64,000 nt of DNA from positions 62,001-126,000 of the forward strand of contig NZ_JAAGNZ010000003.1 in the NCBI RefSeq assembly GCF_010747415.1, written 5' to 3'. A model generated the notes under the pieces. The model ran no database searches. It was given only the letters and a program-made list of their open reading frames with translations, and was not told where the DNA came from. The position numbers and the translations under genes are program-made. Below, piece after piece: positions 1-8,967 of this stretch (within the stretch, counting starts at the first letter, position 1; each line of letters opens with the position of its first letter). This DNA comes from Spirosoma agri. Lineage in GTDB: Bacteria; Bacteroidota; Bacteroidia; Cytophagales; Spirosomataceae.

Positions 1-1231
1 TATCCTGCCCGGCGGCCCGCAAAAAGGAGGCAAGTTGACTGATGACCATCGGACTCAGCCCCAGTAGACAGATTGCCAGCGGTGACCAGACACGCACCCG
101 AACATACGCCAGTACGGCCCACACAAACAGCCAGCCGATGTTTAGATTCGACACGCTCATCATACCCAGTGTTACACCGTGCCTGAGGCTGTCGAAATAG
201 ACAGGCGGCAGCAGGAACGTGCTCATCAGCCCGGTACATACTACACAGTAGCTCGCTACGACTTGTTTGTAGAGACGAGGTTGCCGAATAGCGGGTTTAA
301 TCATGTAGTAGAAGAACGGGTGCACCGTGATGTTGATCAGGATGCGGATAAACAGCCCTACCGTATCGGCGTTGAGCGATAGCCCGGCGGGGTATGGGGC
401 CAGGCTCAGATACCCCACGAAGTAGGCACTCCATAGGGTTAGCGATACCAGATAGACCCCAAACCAGCGCAGCAGCCTACTCGCCGACAGCCACCCCACC
501 AGCAGGGCCACCACCGCCAGCAGCAAAAATACAATGACTGTTATACCGTCGCGGATGCTGCTTACAAAGGCCTGTTGGGCGTAGGAACCTCCATTCCGGG
601 TACGTTGCTCGGTGAGTTGCACGTCTAGTTCGTGGTAGCCGGCGTATCGTTGGCTACGTAACAATAGGGGGACCGTCGCTTGGGGCGGGATGGTGAAGGG
701 AAACGCGTAGTTGAAGAACGGATAGAATCGTTCGCCCAGCGGGGTATTGTTGCCCAACGTACCTAGCCGTACGAAGCGGCCGCCTTTTCCCCGCCAGAGT
801 GTGACCTGATCGCTGCGATACTGGGGCATCGACAGCACGAGGTGCCTGGGTTGGCGGGTCGGGTTACGAAACTCCAGGTAGGCCCAGCCAACCGGGACGT
901 TGGCTGCGTCGCCGTAGAGCACGGCCTCCGGGTGCGGGTTACGACGAAACGATCGCCGGATAACCGGAATCATCTGGGCGAGGGGCTGGCTAACCGTGGC
1001 CCGACCATTCGTAGCCCGGCCCGTATCGAGCTGAAACGTTTGACTGATCAACATCCGGTCATTGAGGGACTGCGTCTCGAACGACGGGCCAGGCGTGTAA
1101 AATGGCCCGCCGGAATAGGAAGAGCCGCCCGATAAAAACGTATGACTGGGTAGCCCCATTAGTACGGCTACCAAGCCAATACCCACCAGTACAATCAGGC
1201 TGCCTGTCGTATGATTTTCGTAGTTGCTCAT
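1..1231 (-). CDS. 7TM-DISM sensor protein, 3' end beyond window
   Basis: Open frame of about 410 visible residues that runs off the left edge. It begins with ATG at 1231 (first residues MSNYENHTTGSLIVLVG). A first membrane segment covers about residues 10-28, then an extracytoplasmic beta-rich domain to about 185, then a run of hydrophobic helices. This is the 7TMR-DISM architecture. It aligns by eye with the neighbouring kinase at 1537-3441: both carry LSMPQ(Y/H)R, a (N/D)TPL(G/A)(E/D)RF stretch and a Y(A/V)G(Y/F)HE(L/F)D stretch, so the two are tandem paralogues. The kinase half, if present, lies outside the window. Role inferred: envelope signal sensing. Confidence 0.8.
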   Translation of the reverse strand, partial: MSNYENHTTGSLIVLVGIGLVAVLMGLPSHTFLSGGSSYSGGPFYTPGPSFETQSLNDRMLISQTFQLDTGRATNGRATVSQPLAQMIPVIRRSFRRNPHPEAVLYGDAANVPVGWAYLEFRNPTRQPRHLVLSMPQYRSDQVTLWRGKGGRFVRLGTLGNNTPLGERFYPFFNYAFPFTIPPQATVPLLLRSQRYAGYHELDVQLTEQRTRNGGSYAQQAFVSSIRDGITVIVFLLLAVVALLVGWLSASRLLRWFGVYLVSLTLWSAYFVGYLSLAPYPAGLSLNADTVGLFIRILINITVHPFFYYMIKPAIRQPRLYKQVVASYCVVCTGLMSTFLLPPVYFDSLRHGVTLGMMSVSNLNIGWLFVWAVLAYVRVRVWSPLAICLLGLSPMVISQLASFLRAAGQD

Positions 1232-1536
1232 ACATTGTTACCACCGCTCGCGGACTACCTGCCACCATTTAAGCGGTCAGTCATCCCGTTTTACTTTGCG
1301 CTGCAAGTGTAAAGAAAATACTCGTCAGGCCATGTAAAACAGGGCATAAACCGGCTAAAAATACCTCGTACGAGGTAGGCTTTTGGCACTATGGCTAATT
1401 GGTTTGTCACCTGTTTCCCAAAATACCTGCTGCCTGACTTTTTGAACAAGCCGTGGTCCGTATGGATACGCTCCGCCTACCGACACAAAAGAGCCCTAAA
1501 ATCTGGCGTAACCCGTTGCCGGGGAGCGGGTGAATA
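1232..1536. other. Intergenic region between two sensor genes
   Basis: About 305 bases without a credible gene. It holds the palindrome at 1362-1377 and presumably the promoter of the downstream sensor. Its sequence loosely resembles the region upstream of the second sensor (shared GGCTAAAAA(A)TACCTCG), so promoter and gene were probably duplicated together. Confidence 0.6.
1362..1377. promoter_or_regulatory. Perfect 16-bp palindrome, candidate NarL-type operator
   Basis: TACCTCG-TA-CGAGGTA is a perfect inverted repeat of two heptamers separated by 2 bp, about 131 bp upstream of the first sensor start. NarL/LuxR-type response regulators are known to bind TACYYMT-like heptamers in 7-2-7 arrangement. 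The same site occurs upstream of the paralogous sensor. Binding by a response regulator is inferred. Confidence 0.6.
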
Positions 1537-3441
1537 TCAATCAGCACTGTTCGTTATCGGTGGGTTACGGGGAATACTCAGAAAAACGCTCGTACCTGTG
1601 GGCACCGAGTCGAAGCGGAGGGCAATGCGGGCCAGTTCGGCCCGTTTGTACATGTTTTGCAGACCAATACCGGTCTTTTGGGCCGTGGGCAGGTCGAGGC
1701 CAACACCATCGTCTTCCACGGTTATGTCAACAGTCTGCTCGTCGCAGAAGAATTGCACATCGACCACGCTCGCGCCCGAATGCCGGACAGTATTGGTAAG
1801 AAGTTCCTGCAGTATGCTATAGATGCTCTGCTGCTGGATCGGGGGCAGGGAGTCGGCCTTTTTTTCGGTGTAGTCCTGGAAAACGAACCGGACGGGCGAG
1901 AAATCATTGAACCGGCTCACCAGTGTTTCCACCTTCTCGGTCAGGGGCCGTTCATCGTCCTTGACGAGATTATGGCTCAGAAAACGCAGTTCCGAAATGG
2001 CGTCGCGGATGAGTTCCCGCGGTTTATCCGCCTGGGCCTGCGGGCTGGTGATGTAGCCCAGCGCCGACGCCAGCGTGTTGCCCACCTGATCGTGCAGGTC
2101 GCGGCCAATCCGTTCAATGTCGTTGCGTCGCAGGGTGTCCATCTGCTCCCGGGTGGTAGACACCTGTTTCTGCAAGCGTTGCTTGGTCACCAGTTCCCGC
2201 CGAAACTGCGACGCGATCAGGTAGGTGAGCATGGCAATCAGCAGCAGCGGGTTTTGGGCAGGATACTTCAGCAGCGACAGCTCATTGCCCCGGATCAGTT
2301 CACTCAACTGCTTTACCACCACATCGCCAATCAGCAGCAGAAAAAACAGACCGATATACGCAATACCCGCCCGGCGGTAGGCAACAAGACTGAAATAGCC
2401 GATCCAGATCAGGTTGACAAGACTCATACTGGTCATGATCCGGTTGACGGGGAGGTTAAAGTAGGGGTGGGCCTGGGGCGGCAACAGATGCAGCAGAACG
2501 CAGATACCACAAATGCCGATCAGCGTCCACATAACCGGTCTGTACCAGCGAATATCCCGGATGGCAGGTTTAATGGCCTGATACATGAACAGTTGAACGG
2601 CACTGTCCAATACCAGTTTGATATTCGTTCCAATCGTAATGCTGGAAAAAGACGTCGATCTGGGATAGGGCAGTGGACTCAGGTAGCCGTAGAAAAAAGC
2701 GACCTGTAGCGTGATCATGATCATCATAAAGCCGAACGTACTCATCAGGGGGCTGGGCGTTGTGAAGCCAATGAGCAGCGAGATGATCCCGATGATCACG
2801 CAGGAAAAGATGACCAGCCACTCCCGAATGGTGTCGTCCAGCGTATATTCCAGAAACATGCGCCGGCTACTCAGGGTCAGGTCGAACTCGTGGAAGCCCA
2901 CGTAAGCCGTCGTGCGGAGCAGTACGCCTACCCGCTGGCCTGGCGACAGCGTGATGGGGAAGGCGTGCCGATAACTGAGAAAAAACCGATCGGCCAAGGG
3001 CGTATCGTTCAGCAGCGTGGCGATCGAATCGAGCCGGTTGTACCGTTCCAGAAACAGGGTTGCCCGCGAGCAGCGGTGCTGCGGCATTGACAACACAACC
3101 TCCGTTGGCGTTTTGGCTGTGTTGGTGAGCGGGAAGTAGACCCAGCCTTGGGGCACAACGGACGAATGTCCGTACGCTATAGCCTGTACGTTTCGATTCT
3201 GCGCGAAGGTCTGCCTGATGCGCCTGTTCAACTGGGTGAGCGATTCGCCCGGCACCAGCCGAAACGTCGTTGTGCACAACACCCGGTTGTTGAGCGGTGT
3301 TTGTCGGAACGAATCAGTCAGGCGGTAACCAAATCCATCCGGGTTTACGGAGGGTGAAGCGAAAAAAACGTCCAGTAGCGTTAACGCAATCAGTACCAGC
3401 CCATACAGGGTAAGAACTACAGTCAGACTAAACCTGGGCAT
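1537..3441 (-). CDS. 7TM-DISM sensor histidine kinase (HisKA_3/NarX-LiaS type)
   Basis: A frame stays open up to 3765, but I start at ATG 3441 (MPRFSLTVVLTLYG), which puts a signal-anchor helix at the N-terminus and gives 634 residues. Order: N-terminal helix, extracytoplasmic DISM domain (about 35-200), seven-helix membrane block (about 205-410), coiled coil, HisKA_3 with GRDLHDQVG (phospho-acceptor His about 450), then HATPase with NTVRHS (about 550), DDGVGL (about 578) and TGIGL (about 590). The family autophosphorylates and passes phosphate to a LuxR/NarL-type regulator; no such regulator is seen in this window. Tandem paralogue of the preceding sensor, with a shared upstream palindrome suggesting co-regulation or feedback. 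Confidence 0.9.
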   Translation of the reverse strand: MPRFSLTVVLTLYGLVLIALTLLDVFFASPSVNPDGFGYRLTDSFRQTPLNNRVLCTTTFRLVPGESLTQLNRRIRQTFAQNRNVQAIAYGHSSVVPQGWVYFPLTNTAKTPTEVVLSMPQHRCSRATLFLERYNRLDSIATLLNDTPLADRFFLSYRHAFPITLSPGQRVGVLLRTTAYVGFHEFDLTLSSRRMFLEYTLDDTIREWLVIFSCVIIGIISLLIGFTTPSPLMSTFGFMMIMITLQVAFFYGYLSPLPYPRSTSFSSITIGTNIKLVLDSAVQLFMYQAIKPAIRDIRWYRPVMWTLIGICGICVLLHLLPPQAHPYFNLPVNRIMTSMSLVNLIWIGYFSLVAYRRAGIAYIGLFFLLLIGDVVVKQLSELIRGNELSLLKYPAQNPLLLIAMLTYLIASQFRRELVTKQRLQKQVSTTREQMDTLRRNDIERIGRDLHDQVGNTLASALGYITSPQAQADKPRELIRDAISELRFLSHNLVKDDERPLTEKVETLVSRFNDFSPVRFVFQDYTEKKADSLPPIQQQSIYSILQELLTNTVRHSGASVVDVQFFCDEQTVDITVEDDGVGLDLPTAQKTGIGLQNMYKRAELARIALRFDSVPTGTSVFLSIPRNPPITNSAD

Positions 3442-4019
3442 ATAGCTGGACAATGGAGCATCGACAAAAATAGGCACTTGCAACGGTCCGGCAGCACGTA
3501 GGGAAAAGATAGTCAGCCTGATTCGCTTTACAAGTGTAGGGAAAATACCAATCAGGACACGGAAGAAATTGCCCGAAATGGCTAAAAAATACCTCGCACG
3601 AGGTATTTTTTTCTGCGCTACCGCTCGGTTGCTTTGTAACCGATTACCTACCACCCAAGGGGCCTGCTGGCCGACTCTTTTTTTCAGACTTTGTCGGTAT
3701 GGATCCAGCCTAAAAAAAAGGAATAGTCGTTCTGGCGTATCGGGTTTAGGTATTATCAGGGTCATTCACGGTGGTAACCTCACCTGTTATTATTTCAACT
3801 GTACGAATGCGATGGCCTGTTTTTTTTACGAAAAAATGGTCGAGTAACCATAAGACTACCCGCATGGATAGGACCGGTGGAGATCCATACATTTGATCCG
3901 CCTTTTTAGCCGGTTACTCAAGTGGTACTACTTAACCCGACCGGTTTTTCAGACAACGCATCCTTAATAAACAATTACCTCCTGTTCAACGAGCTAATTA
4001 CTTCCCGTTTCGCCTACCT
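3442..4019. other. Long intergenic region upstream of sensor kinase
   Basis: About 580 bases. Apart from the palindrome at 3590-3605 I see no conserved gene. The open extension of the kinase frame to 3765 lies here and looks non-coding. Confidence 0.5.
3590..3605. promoter_or_regulatory. Second copy of the 7-2-7 palindrome
   Basis: TACCTCG-CA-CGAGGTA, 149 bp upstream of the kinase start. It is embedded in A- and T-tracts that extend the dyad to 3584-3612. It differs from the 1362 copy only in the 2-bp centre. The A/T flanks make it resemble a terminator, but the first copy lacks the T-tract, so an operator is favoured. Confidence 0.55.
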
Positions 4020-4456
4020 ATGAAAAAATATCTATTGCTCTGTACTTTGTTGCTGACTGGCACGGCCAGCAATCTGCTCCGCCGGTTGATGCTGGACCTT
4101 TTCCTGAGCGTTGCCGCTCTGCTGTTGTTTACCCAAATGGGTACGGCCCAGACCCTCGACTATGTGACCGGCGCGGGGGGCGGGAGGATCGGGAATGATC
4201 AGGGACGGGCAACGGTGACCGATGCAAGCAGTAATGTCTGTGTGACGGGGATGTTCTCAAGTGCCCCCTACTACGGCTGCACACTGCTGGTGAGTGCGGG
4301 GGGCAATGACATGTGGCCAAGTACGACCCAGCGGGGGTGCTCCAGTGGGTCCGGCGCGCCGGAGGAAGTAGTGGTGACTTTGGCAACGGGGTATTACTCC
4401 TGCAAATAAGTACCCCTACCCAGCGCCAGCAGGTCAAACTGCTTCGAACCAATTAG
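4020..4456 (+). pseudogene. Broken SBBP-repeat (beta-propeller) secreted protein fragment
   Basis: Starts with a plausible signal segment (MKKYLLLCTLLL). It then reads DYVTGAGG, VTDASSNVCVTG and SAGGNDM, typical of SBBP repeats. After codon 98 (ATG-TGG) the original frame ends at 4409. The next frame instead reads AKYDPAGVLQWVRRAGG and SSGDFGNGV, the expected continuation, and stays open to TAG at 4454-4456. SBBP repeats normally read GGNDMFVAKYDPAG, so about 4 bases have been lost near 4314. The remaining repeats of the protein are absent, so this is a frameshifted N-terminal relic. Confidence 0.75.
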
Positions 4457-4458
4457 CA

Positions 4459-4516
4459 CGATGTTGTCCCACAACAGCCCAGATCGTCAAGTCTAGGCTG
4501 TTGTGGGACAACATCG
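4459..4516. repeat. 21-bp perfect inverted repeat, 16-nt loop
   Basis: Arms 4459-4479 and 4496-4516 are perfectly complementary (left arm begins CGATGTTGTCCC). There is no T-tract. It lies just after the SBBP relic and may be a terminator stem or a mobile-element end; the sequence does not decide. Confidence 0.6.
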
Positions 4517-4605
4517 CCTGATGGTGAACATGATGAACCAATTGAGTAAAGATTTAGACTAGGAGTCTACCGCACCAACGTAGTTTGGATTAGTTATATT
4601 GATGG

Positions 4606-4637
4606 AAAGCCGTGTTCATCTTGGATACGGCTTTTTT
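4606..4637 (+). terminator. Rho-independent terminator-like hairpin
   Basis: AAAGCCGT pairs with ACGGCTTT across a 13-nt loop and is followed by a T run. It lies between the SBBP relic and the membrane hydrolase. Confidence 0.6.
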
Positions 4638-4851
4638 GTTTTAGACGTCTACTACCCCAATCCTGGCTCGCCACTACTAAACGCTGCGTCCCCCGGCCAC
4701 CCATCCCCGATCGGACCACGTTAAGCTCCTATATCTGATGGCGCATCAGCTCCTCAAAACCAGTACCCTATCTTACAGGAGAGCCCATTGCGTATGCGAC
4801 GGATTGCGTTGAACAGTATTAAAATATAAGCATAATTTTACCAAGGACATG

Positions 4852-4884
4852 TTCTCATTTAAACGCTCCCACCTGAGACGAAGC
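4852..4884 (+). repeat. AAACGCTCC interspersed repeat copy
   Basis: TTCTCATTTAAACGCTCC followed by CACCTGAGACG. Member of the short palindromic repeat family found between genes throughout the window. Confidence 0.6.
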
Positions 4885-4973
4885 CCCTAGGGCAGCCCGA
4901 GCCATGCCGTATTGTCGATGCATCCCTAGTAAAGCTTTTAGCATAAAGCCTTTCTAGTTCAACACTTGGCTTT

Positions 4974-6398
4974 ATGACTAAACAAGTTCACCAGACAATT
5001 TGCGCCAGCTTAGGGCTATCCTTGGCGGCTGGCTTATTTCAAAGTTGGCTTCATTTTCAACGGGGTGTTGATCTATACAGGCTAGCCTCCTTTCGAAGCT
5101 GGTTTCTAGTTTTCGACTTCATTTCGCTCATAACGGCTAGTTTGCTTCTAACCTACTATTACCGCAAAAACTATAGGGCGACATTCTGGGCTGGATTGGT
5201 AGCCACCCTAATTTCATTTGTAACCCTACTCTATCTAATCCTGGCCACACTCTACCCCTTGCTGGGTCAATATTACAGAGTGGCTGTATTGCTGGGCGTT
5301 TTAGCCGATCTGGTTTATGGCACTACACTGGCTGCTTCTCACTCCGGGAGCAGACCCTGGCTAAAGGGGGCAGGTATTGGGATGGCATTACTTTATGGAG
5401 CTCAGTTGGCAGCCCTGATGTGGTTTATAGATATCCCCCCTTATCCCCCAAGCCTCAAGCTCGATGTAATCCAGCAATGGCTGTCTTTAGCTGACCGGAT
5501 CGTTCCAGTTCTACTCCTGTTTAATTTTGTTGATGAGTTAAAGAACACCCCTGACGGTAAGGAGCCAGTTGACCTACCAGCCGGATTGCTACTTGCCAAA
5601 GGAATGGTTGTGATTCTTGCCATCTCGACAACGGTACTTGCGATTCAGCTCATTGGAGACAACTACAACCATACCCATATATCTGCCCGAGAAACGGCCT
5701 TGGCACAGCCTTTTGAGGAAGGAAGCTATGTCAGCCGCCAAGGTGATACGTTGCTGTACCGACTCTTAAAGCCCCTTCATTACGATGCCAAGAAACGATA
5801 TCCACTGGTGGTTGGTCTACCTTTCTCCTGCCGCTTAGACAATATCCGTCAGATCGATGCCTGCCCTATAGCCAAATGGTTAGCGACGGATGAAAACAGG
5901 CGTAAGTATCCCTGTTTTGTGTTTGTGCCTCGCTGTCCACCCTATTCTGGCTGGGGTGGTGTAGCTAATACGCCTTCGGTAGCTCCCCTAGCCATTGAGG
6001 CCCTTGTTTCTCTAGATAAGGCGTTTTCGATTGATACCCAAAGGCGTTACGTGTCGGGCGTATCGCGGGGAGGGTATGGCTCCTGGCATCTGATTGGCAC
6101 CCACCCGGAGTTATTTGCAGCCGCTATACCCGTATGCGGAGAAGGCGATCCCAGCCAGGCCCCTGGTATGGCAGGAATCTCGGTCTGGGCTTTTCACGGG
6201 GCCAAAGACATGAATGTACCGGTGAGTGGTTCTCGGGAGATGGTTACTGCGCTCAAAAAAGCGGGCAGTGCTCCCCGTTACACGGAATATGCCCATCTGG
6301 CTCACAGTGTTTGGGAGGAAGTCATCAAGACCCCGGGCTTACTAGACTGGTTATTTTCTCAAAAACAAACGGACCATTCTAAAGCCACTAAAAGTTAA
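4974..6398 (+). CDS. Membrane-anchored alpha/beta-hydrolase (esterase/peptidase-like)
   Basis: 474 residues. The N-terminal half (about 1-230) has several hydrophobic helices; the C-terminal half (about 240-465) is an alpha/beta-hydrolase of the phospholipase/carboxylesterase or prolyl-oligopeptidase-like group. Catalytic triad candidates: Ser364 in GVSRGGYG, Asp412 in GAKDMNVP and His444 in AHLAHSVWE. The second half of the fold resembles secreted PHB-depolymerase-like esterases, but fusion to a multi-helix membrane domain is unusual. It is flanked on both sides by copies of the AAACGCTCC repeat and stands alone as a transcription unit. The substrate cannot be read from the sequence. Confidence 0.8.
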   Translation: MTKQVHQTICASLGLSLAAGLFQSWLHFQRGVDLYRLASFRSWFLVFDFISLITASLLLTYYYRKNYRATFWAGLVATLISFVTLLYLILATLYPLLGQYYRVAVLLGVLADLVYGTTLAASHSGSRPWLKGAGIGMALLYGAQLAALMWFIDIPPYPPSLKLDVIQQWLSLADRIVPVLLLFNFVDELKNTPDGKEPVDLPAGLLLAKGMVVILAISTTVLAIQLIGDNYNHTHISARETALAQPFEEGSYVSRQGDTLLYRLLKPLHYDAKKRYPLVVGLPFSCRLDNIRQIDACPIAKWLATDENRRKYPCFVFVPRCPPYSGWGGVANTPSVAPLAIEALVSLDKAFSIDTQRRYVSGVSRGGYGSWHLIGTHPELFAAAIPVCGEGDPSQAPGMAGISVWAFHGAKDMNVPVSGSREMVTALKKAGSAPRYTEYAHLAHSVWEEVIKTPGLLDWLFSQKQTDHSKATKS

Positions 6399-6435
6399 GT
6401 CTTCTCGTAAAACGCTCCCACCTAAGACAAAGGAG
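6399..6435 (+). repeat. AAACGCTCC interspersed repeat copy
   Basis: GTCTTCTCGTAAAACGCTCC then CACCTAAGAC, four bases after the hydrolase stop. Near-identical to the copy upstream of the same gene. Confidence 0.6.
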
Positions 6436-6767
6436 TAATCTTGTGGCCCCTTCATTTATTCGACGTCTTGTGAGTTAATTAAAAGGATTTGTATTGCACA
6501 CCATCACAAGCATTAATCCTCCAGCCGTAGCCATAAGGCTGGACGAATACCGCTACCATCTCTGGGTCTGCCGAAGACGCCATTGCCACGCACATAATAT
6601 ATGGCCATGTTTGATGATACTCGCACCCGTGCGTCCGTAATAGCCCGGCGAACAAAGTCGCCACCCGTGGAAGTCGGTACCGTAGCGAGCTTGTCGATTA
6701 ACGTTGTTTTGGTCGTCAATGAGCTAAGTTTGCCCCCCTTTATGACTTGGGATTGATAAACCAGAAC
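6436..6767. other. Intergenic region with small overlapping frames
   Basis: About 330 bases. Two overlapping minus-strand frames of 61-68 codons show no recognisable domain and no signal peptide. I do not support a gene here. Confidence 0.4.
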
Positions 6768-7850
6768 TTAGGGCAAAGTAGAATTGCCAATACAAGTGGT
6801 AGTATGTGTTTTCATCCAACTCTGATAGGTATTCAGCGCTTCCAAGCAAAAGCCAGTCGTTAACTCTTCTGATCCCCAACCCTGTAGGAGTTTAGGTCCT
6901 CCATAGTAAAATAACCAACGAGGCCATTCGCCTGTTTCCTCCTGCTGTTCCACCAAAAAGTCTACTGCACTGGCTGTAAGAGCAATATCAACCCCAAAGT
7001 TGAGTAATGTCGTGACGGCAAATGCAGTATCTAAAATGGATTTGCCCATTTGTCCACTTGGGTGGGCGCCAGCCTGAATTCGTTCGACAATGGGTTTAAC
7101 AATCGGTTCAAGACTAGTCACGCCCCGCTTATAAGCTCGTGATAATAAGTAGTAAATGGTATACGGATTACGATACCATTTATCACAATTATCCTCTCGC
7201 CTTTCGGCAATGACTTGAATCAACGCTGCGATAATTGGCTGCGTATACTCTGTGTCGCCTAGATGGTATAAGACGTTGGTGTTGATACCCAGGTCGATGT
7301 CAACTCGTGTACATTCGTTGACTCGCCAGAAGAAGAAACTGGTGATGGGCTGTTTTATTTCTTTAAAGGCCAATCGCCAGTGCATACGGTTAGTAATCCA
7401 GCGAGGTCTTAAGACAAACCAGGTATAAAATAAACCCTGTCGATTCCGATTAGTTAGCAGAAGTGGTACGTTGCTTTCCTGAGGACATTGAACTTGCCTT
7501 GCCTTCATCAAAGCGGAAGCATACACCAAACTGTCGGTGTCATAGGGTACTATATGATGCCAGGGATGGCGCTCGGAAAATACCGGCCACACTCCTCCTT
7601 CGTGCATCTGACCAGCAATGTAATCAGTAGCTTTGGTTACCATCGTGTCTACTTCCGGGCGTTCAGCCAAAGACAATAGGCAGGAGGCTACTACCATAGT
7701 TGCAAAAACGGTGCTTTCTGGAATGCACCAACCCAGCATGGGATCATCCGCAGCGATGTAGCAGCAAAACTCACCGCTCGGGTATTGATGCTCCTCCAGG
7801 TACAGTACTCCTTTAGTTATGGACTCATCGAGCTTATTTACTTGCTTCAT
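6768..7850 (-). CDS. Terpenoid-cyclase-fold (squalene/prenyltransferase repeat-like) protein B
   Basis: 360 residues, paralogous to the gene just upstream, whose 3' end it overlaps by 17 bp; translation is probably coupled. The sequence has alpha-toroid repeat character: HQYPSGEFCCY (about 21-31), a DTDS stretch at 104-107 where class II cyclases have DXDD, NCDKWYRNP, and a terminal GEWPRW...GWGSEELTTGFCLEAL block resembling QW repeats. There is no signal peptide, so it is probably cytoplasmic. It lies last in an operon with an ABC exporter. It could be an enzyme acting on a polyprenyl or terpenoid substrate, or a non-catalytic alpha-barrel protein. The incomplete DXDD argues against ordinary squalene-hopene cyclase, which is also nearly twice as long. 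Confidence 0.7.
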   Translation of the reverse strand: MKQVNKLDESITKGVLYLEEHQYPSGEFCCYIAADDPMLGWCIPESTVFATMVVASCLLSLAERPEVDTMVTKATDYIAGQMHEGGVWPVFSERHPWHHIVPYDTDSLVYASALMKARQVQCPQESNVPLLLTNRNRQGLFYTWFVLRPRWITNRMHWRLAFKEIKQPITSFFFWRVNECTRVDIDLGINTNVLYHLGDTEYTQPIIAALIQVIAERREDNCDKWYRNPYTIYYLLSRAYKRGVTSLEPIVKPIVERIQAGAHPSGQMGKSILDTAFAVTTLLNFGVDIALTASAVDFLVEQQEETGEWPRWLFYYGGPKLLQGWGSEELTTGFCLEALNTYQSWMKTHTTTCIGNSTLP

Positions 7851-8967
7851 AGTCTTTTAAGGCAGTATTGTTAATACGGTTATCTGTATCCATTTTTTTT
7901 GCCCAGTTCTGATAGGCGTTCAGCGCTTCTACACAGAATCCGGTTGTTATCTCCTCGGATCCCCAACCAACTGTTTTACCCGGTCCCCGATAGAAGAATA
8001 TAGCGCGGGGCCACTCTCCATACTTACCTTGGTGAGCAAGTAATACACGAGCCGTTCGCTCAGCAACCGCGGGGTGTCCTTGCCAATAGATCAGCGTGCT
8101 TAGTGCCTGAGCTGTTTCTAACAAGTTATCACCAAACGATCCGTCGGGCTGTTGATGGTTCATTAAGCGTTCCAGTACAATGGACCGAACGGATTCTAAC
8201 TCCCAAACGCCCTTATAGTAATTACGGCCGAGCGCGTAATAGAAATTAATCGGGCTTCGATACCAGCTGTCACAATGGACTTCCTCCCCCTTCTTAACAA
8301 TCTGGATCAGGTAATCTAAAGTAGATCGCGTAGCTTCAGTAACGCCCAAATAATACAGGGCATTGGCGTTAACGACACCGCCAACGTCATTACGTTTGTA
8401 TTCATGTTTTAGCCAAAAGCGAAGACTAGCGAGAGGACTTTTTAGTCCGCGCAGTCCAGTGCGCCAAGCTATTCGATTTACAGTCGGACGAAACCGTAGG
8501 ATAAACCAGGTGTAAATTCCTCCTTTGCTGCGTTGATTAATCAGCATCAGTGTTCGGGTACTTTCTCGAGGGTATTCTATTCGCCATACATCAAAGAGCG
8601 TCCCAACATAAGCTGTCGTGTCGATGTCAGGCGGATTTAACTTGAAGAGCGGGCTTCTAAGCGTGTAATAATTACAAATCCCTCCACGCATCATTTGATA
8701 CTGGAAAAAAGGAACGGTTTTCTTGAGCAAAGCATCTACTTTTGGATGCCCGGCTAATCCTAGTAACGTACTGGCAATAACAGCCGCTGGAAAGACAGCA
8801 CTGTCTGGTACGCACGCTTTCTGCATACGCAAATCAGGAGATGTATAGCAGCAAAATTCCCCGTTGGGATATTGGTGCTTGTACAGATAATCGACTCCAC
8901 GATTAATGGCCTGCTCAATCTGAATGACTGGTATTGCACCCGTCTCGTTTATGCTTCGTGCGTCCAT
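7834..8967 (-). CDS. Terpenoid-cyclase-fold (squalene/prenyltransferase repeat-like) protein A
   Basis: 377 residues. It overlaps the 3' end of the ABC ATPase gene by 19 bp and the start of its own paralogue by 17 bp. It shares with that paralogue HQYPNGEFCCY, HCDSWYRSP and GEWPRAIF...GWGSEEITTGFCVEAL. At 114-118 it reads DIDTT, close to the DIDDT signature of class II terpene cyclases but with Thr for the last Asp. The repeats suggest an alpha/alpha-barrel. Two diverged copies in a row suggest a heteromer or two successive steps. Function is inferred only from fold-level similarity. Confidence 0.7.
   Translation of the reverse strand: MDARSINETGAIPVIQIEQAINRGVDYLYKHQYPNGEFCCYTSPDLRMQKACVPDSAVFPAAVIASTLLGLAGHPKVDALLKKTVPFFQYQMMRGGICNYYTLRSPLFKLNPPDIDTTAYVGTLFDVWRIEYPRESTRTLMLINQRSKGGIYTWFILRFRPTVNRIAWRTGLRGLKSPLASLRFWLKHEYKRNDVGGVVNANALYYLGVTEATRSTLDYLIQIVKKGEEVHCDSWYRSPINFYYALGRNYYKGVWELESVRSIVLERLMNHQQPDGSFGDNLLETAQALSTLIYWQGHPAVAERTARVLLAHQGKYGEWPRAIFFYRGPGKTVGWGSEEITTGFCVEALNAYQNWAKKMDTDNRINNTALKDYEASK

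Noticed and set aside
1657-2709. 350-codon plus-strand frame inside the histidine kinase
   Set aside because: It is antisense to a kinase with clear motifs, and its composition is that of a shadow frame with no domain or signal.
3590-3605. Palindrome as a terminator
   Set aside because: It has flanking A and T tracts, but the copy at 1362 lacks the T-tract and both lie upstream of related genes, so an operator fits better.
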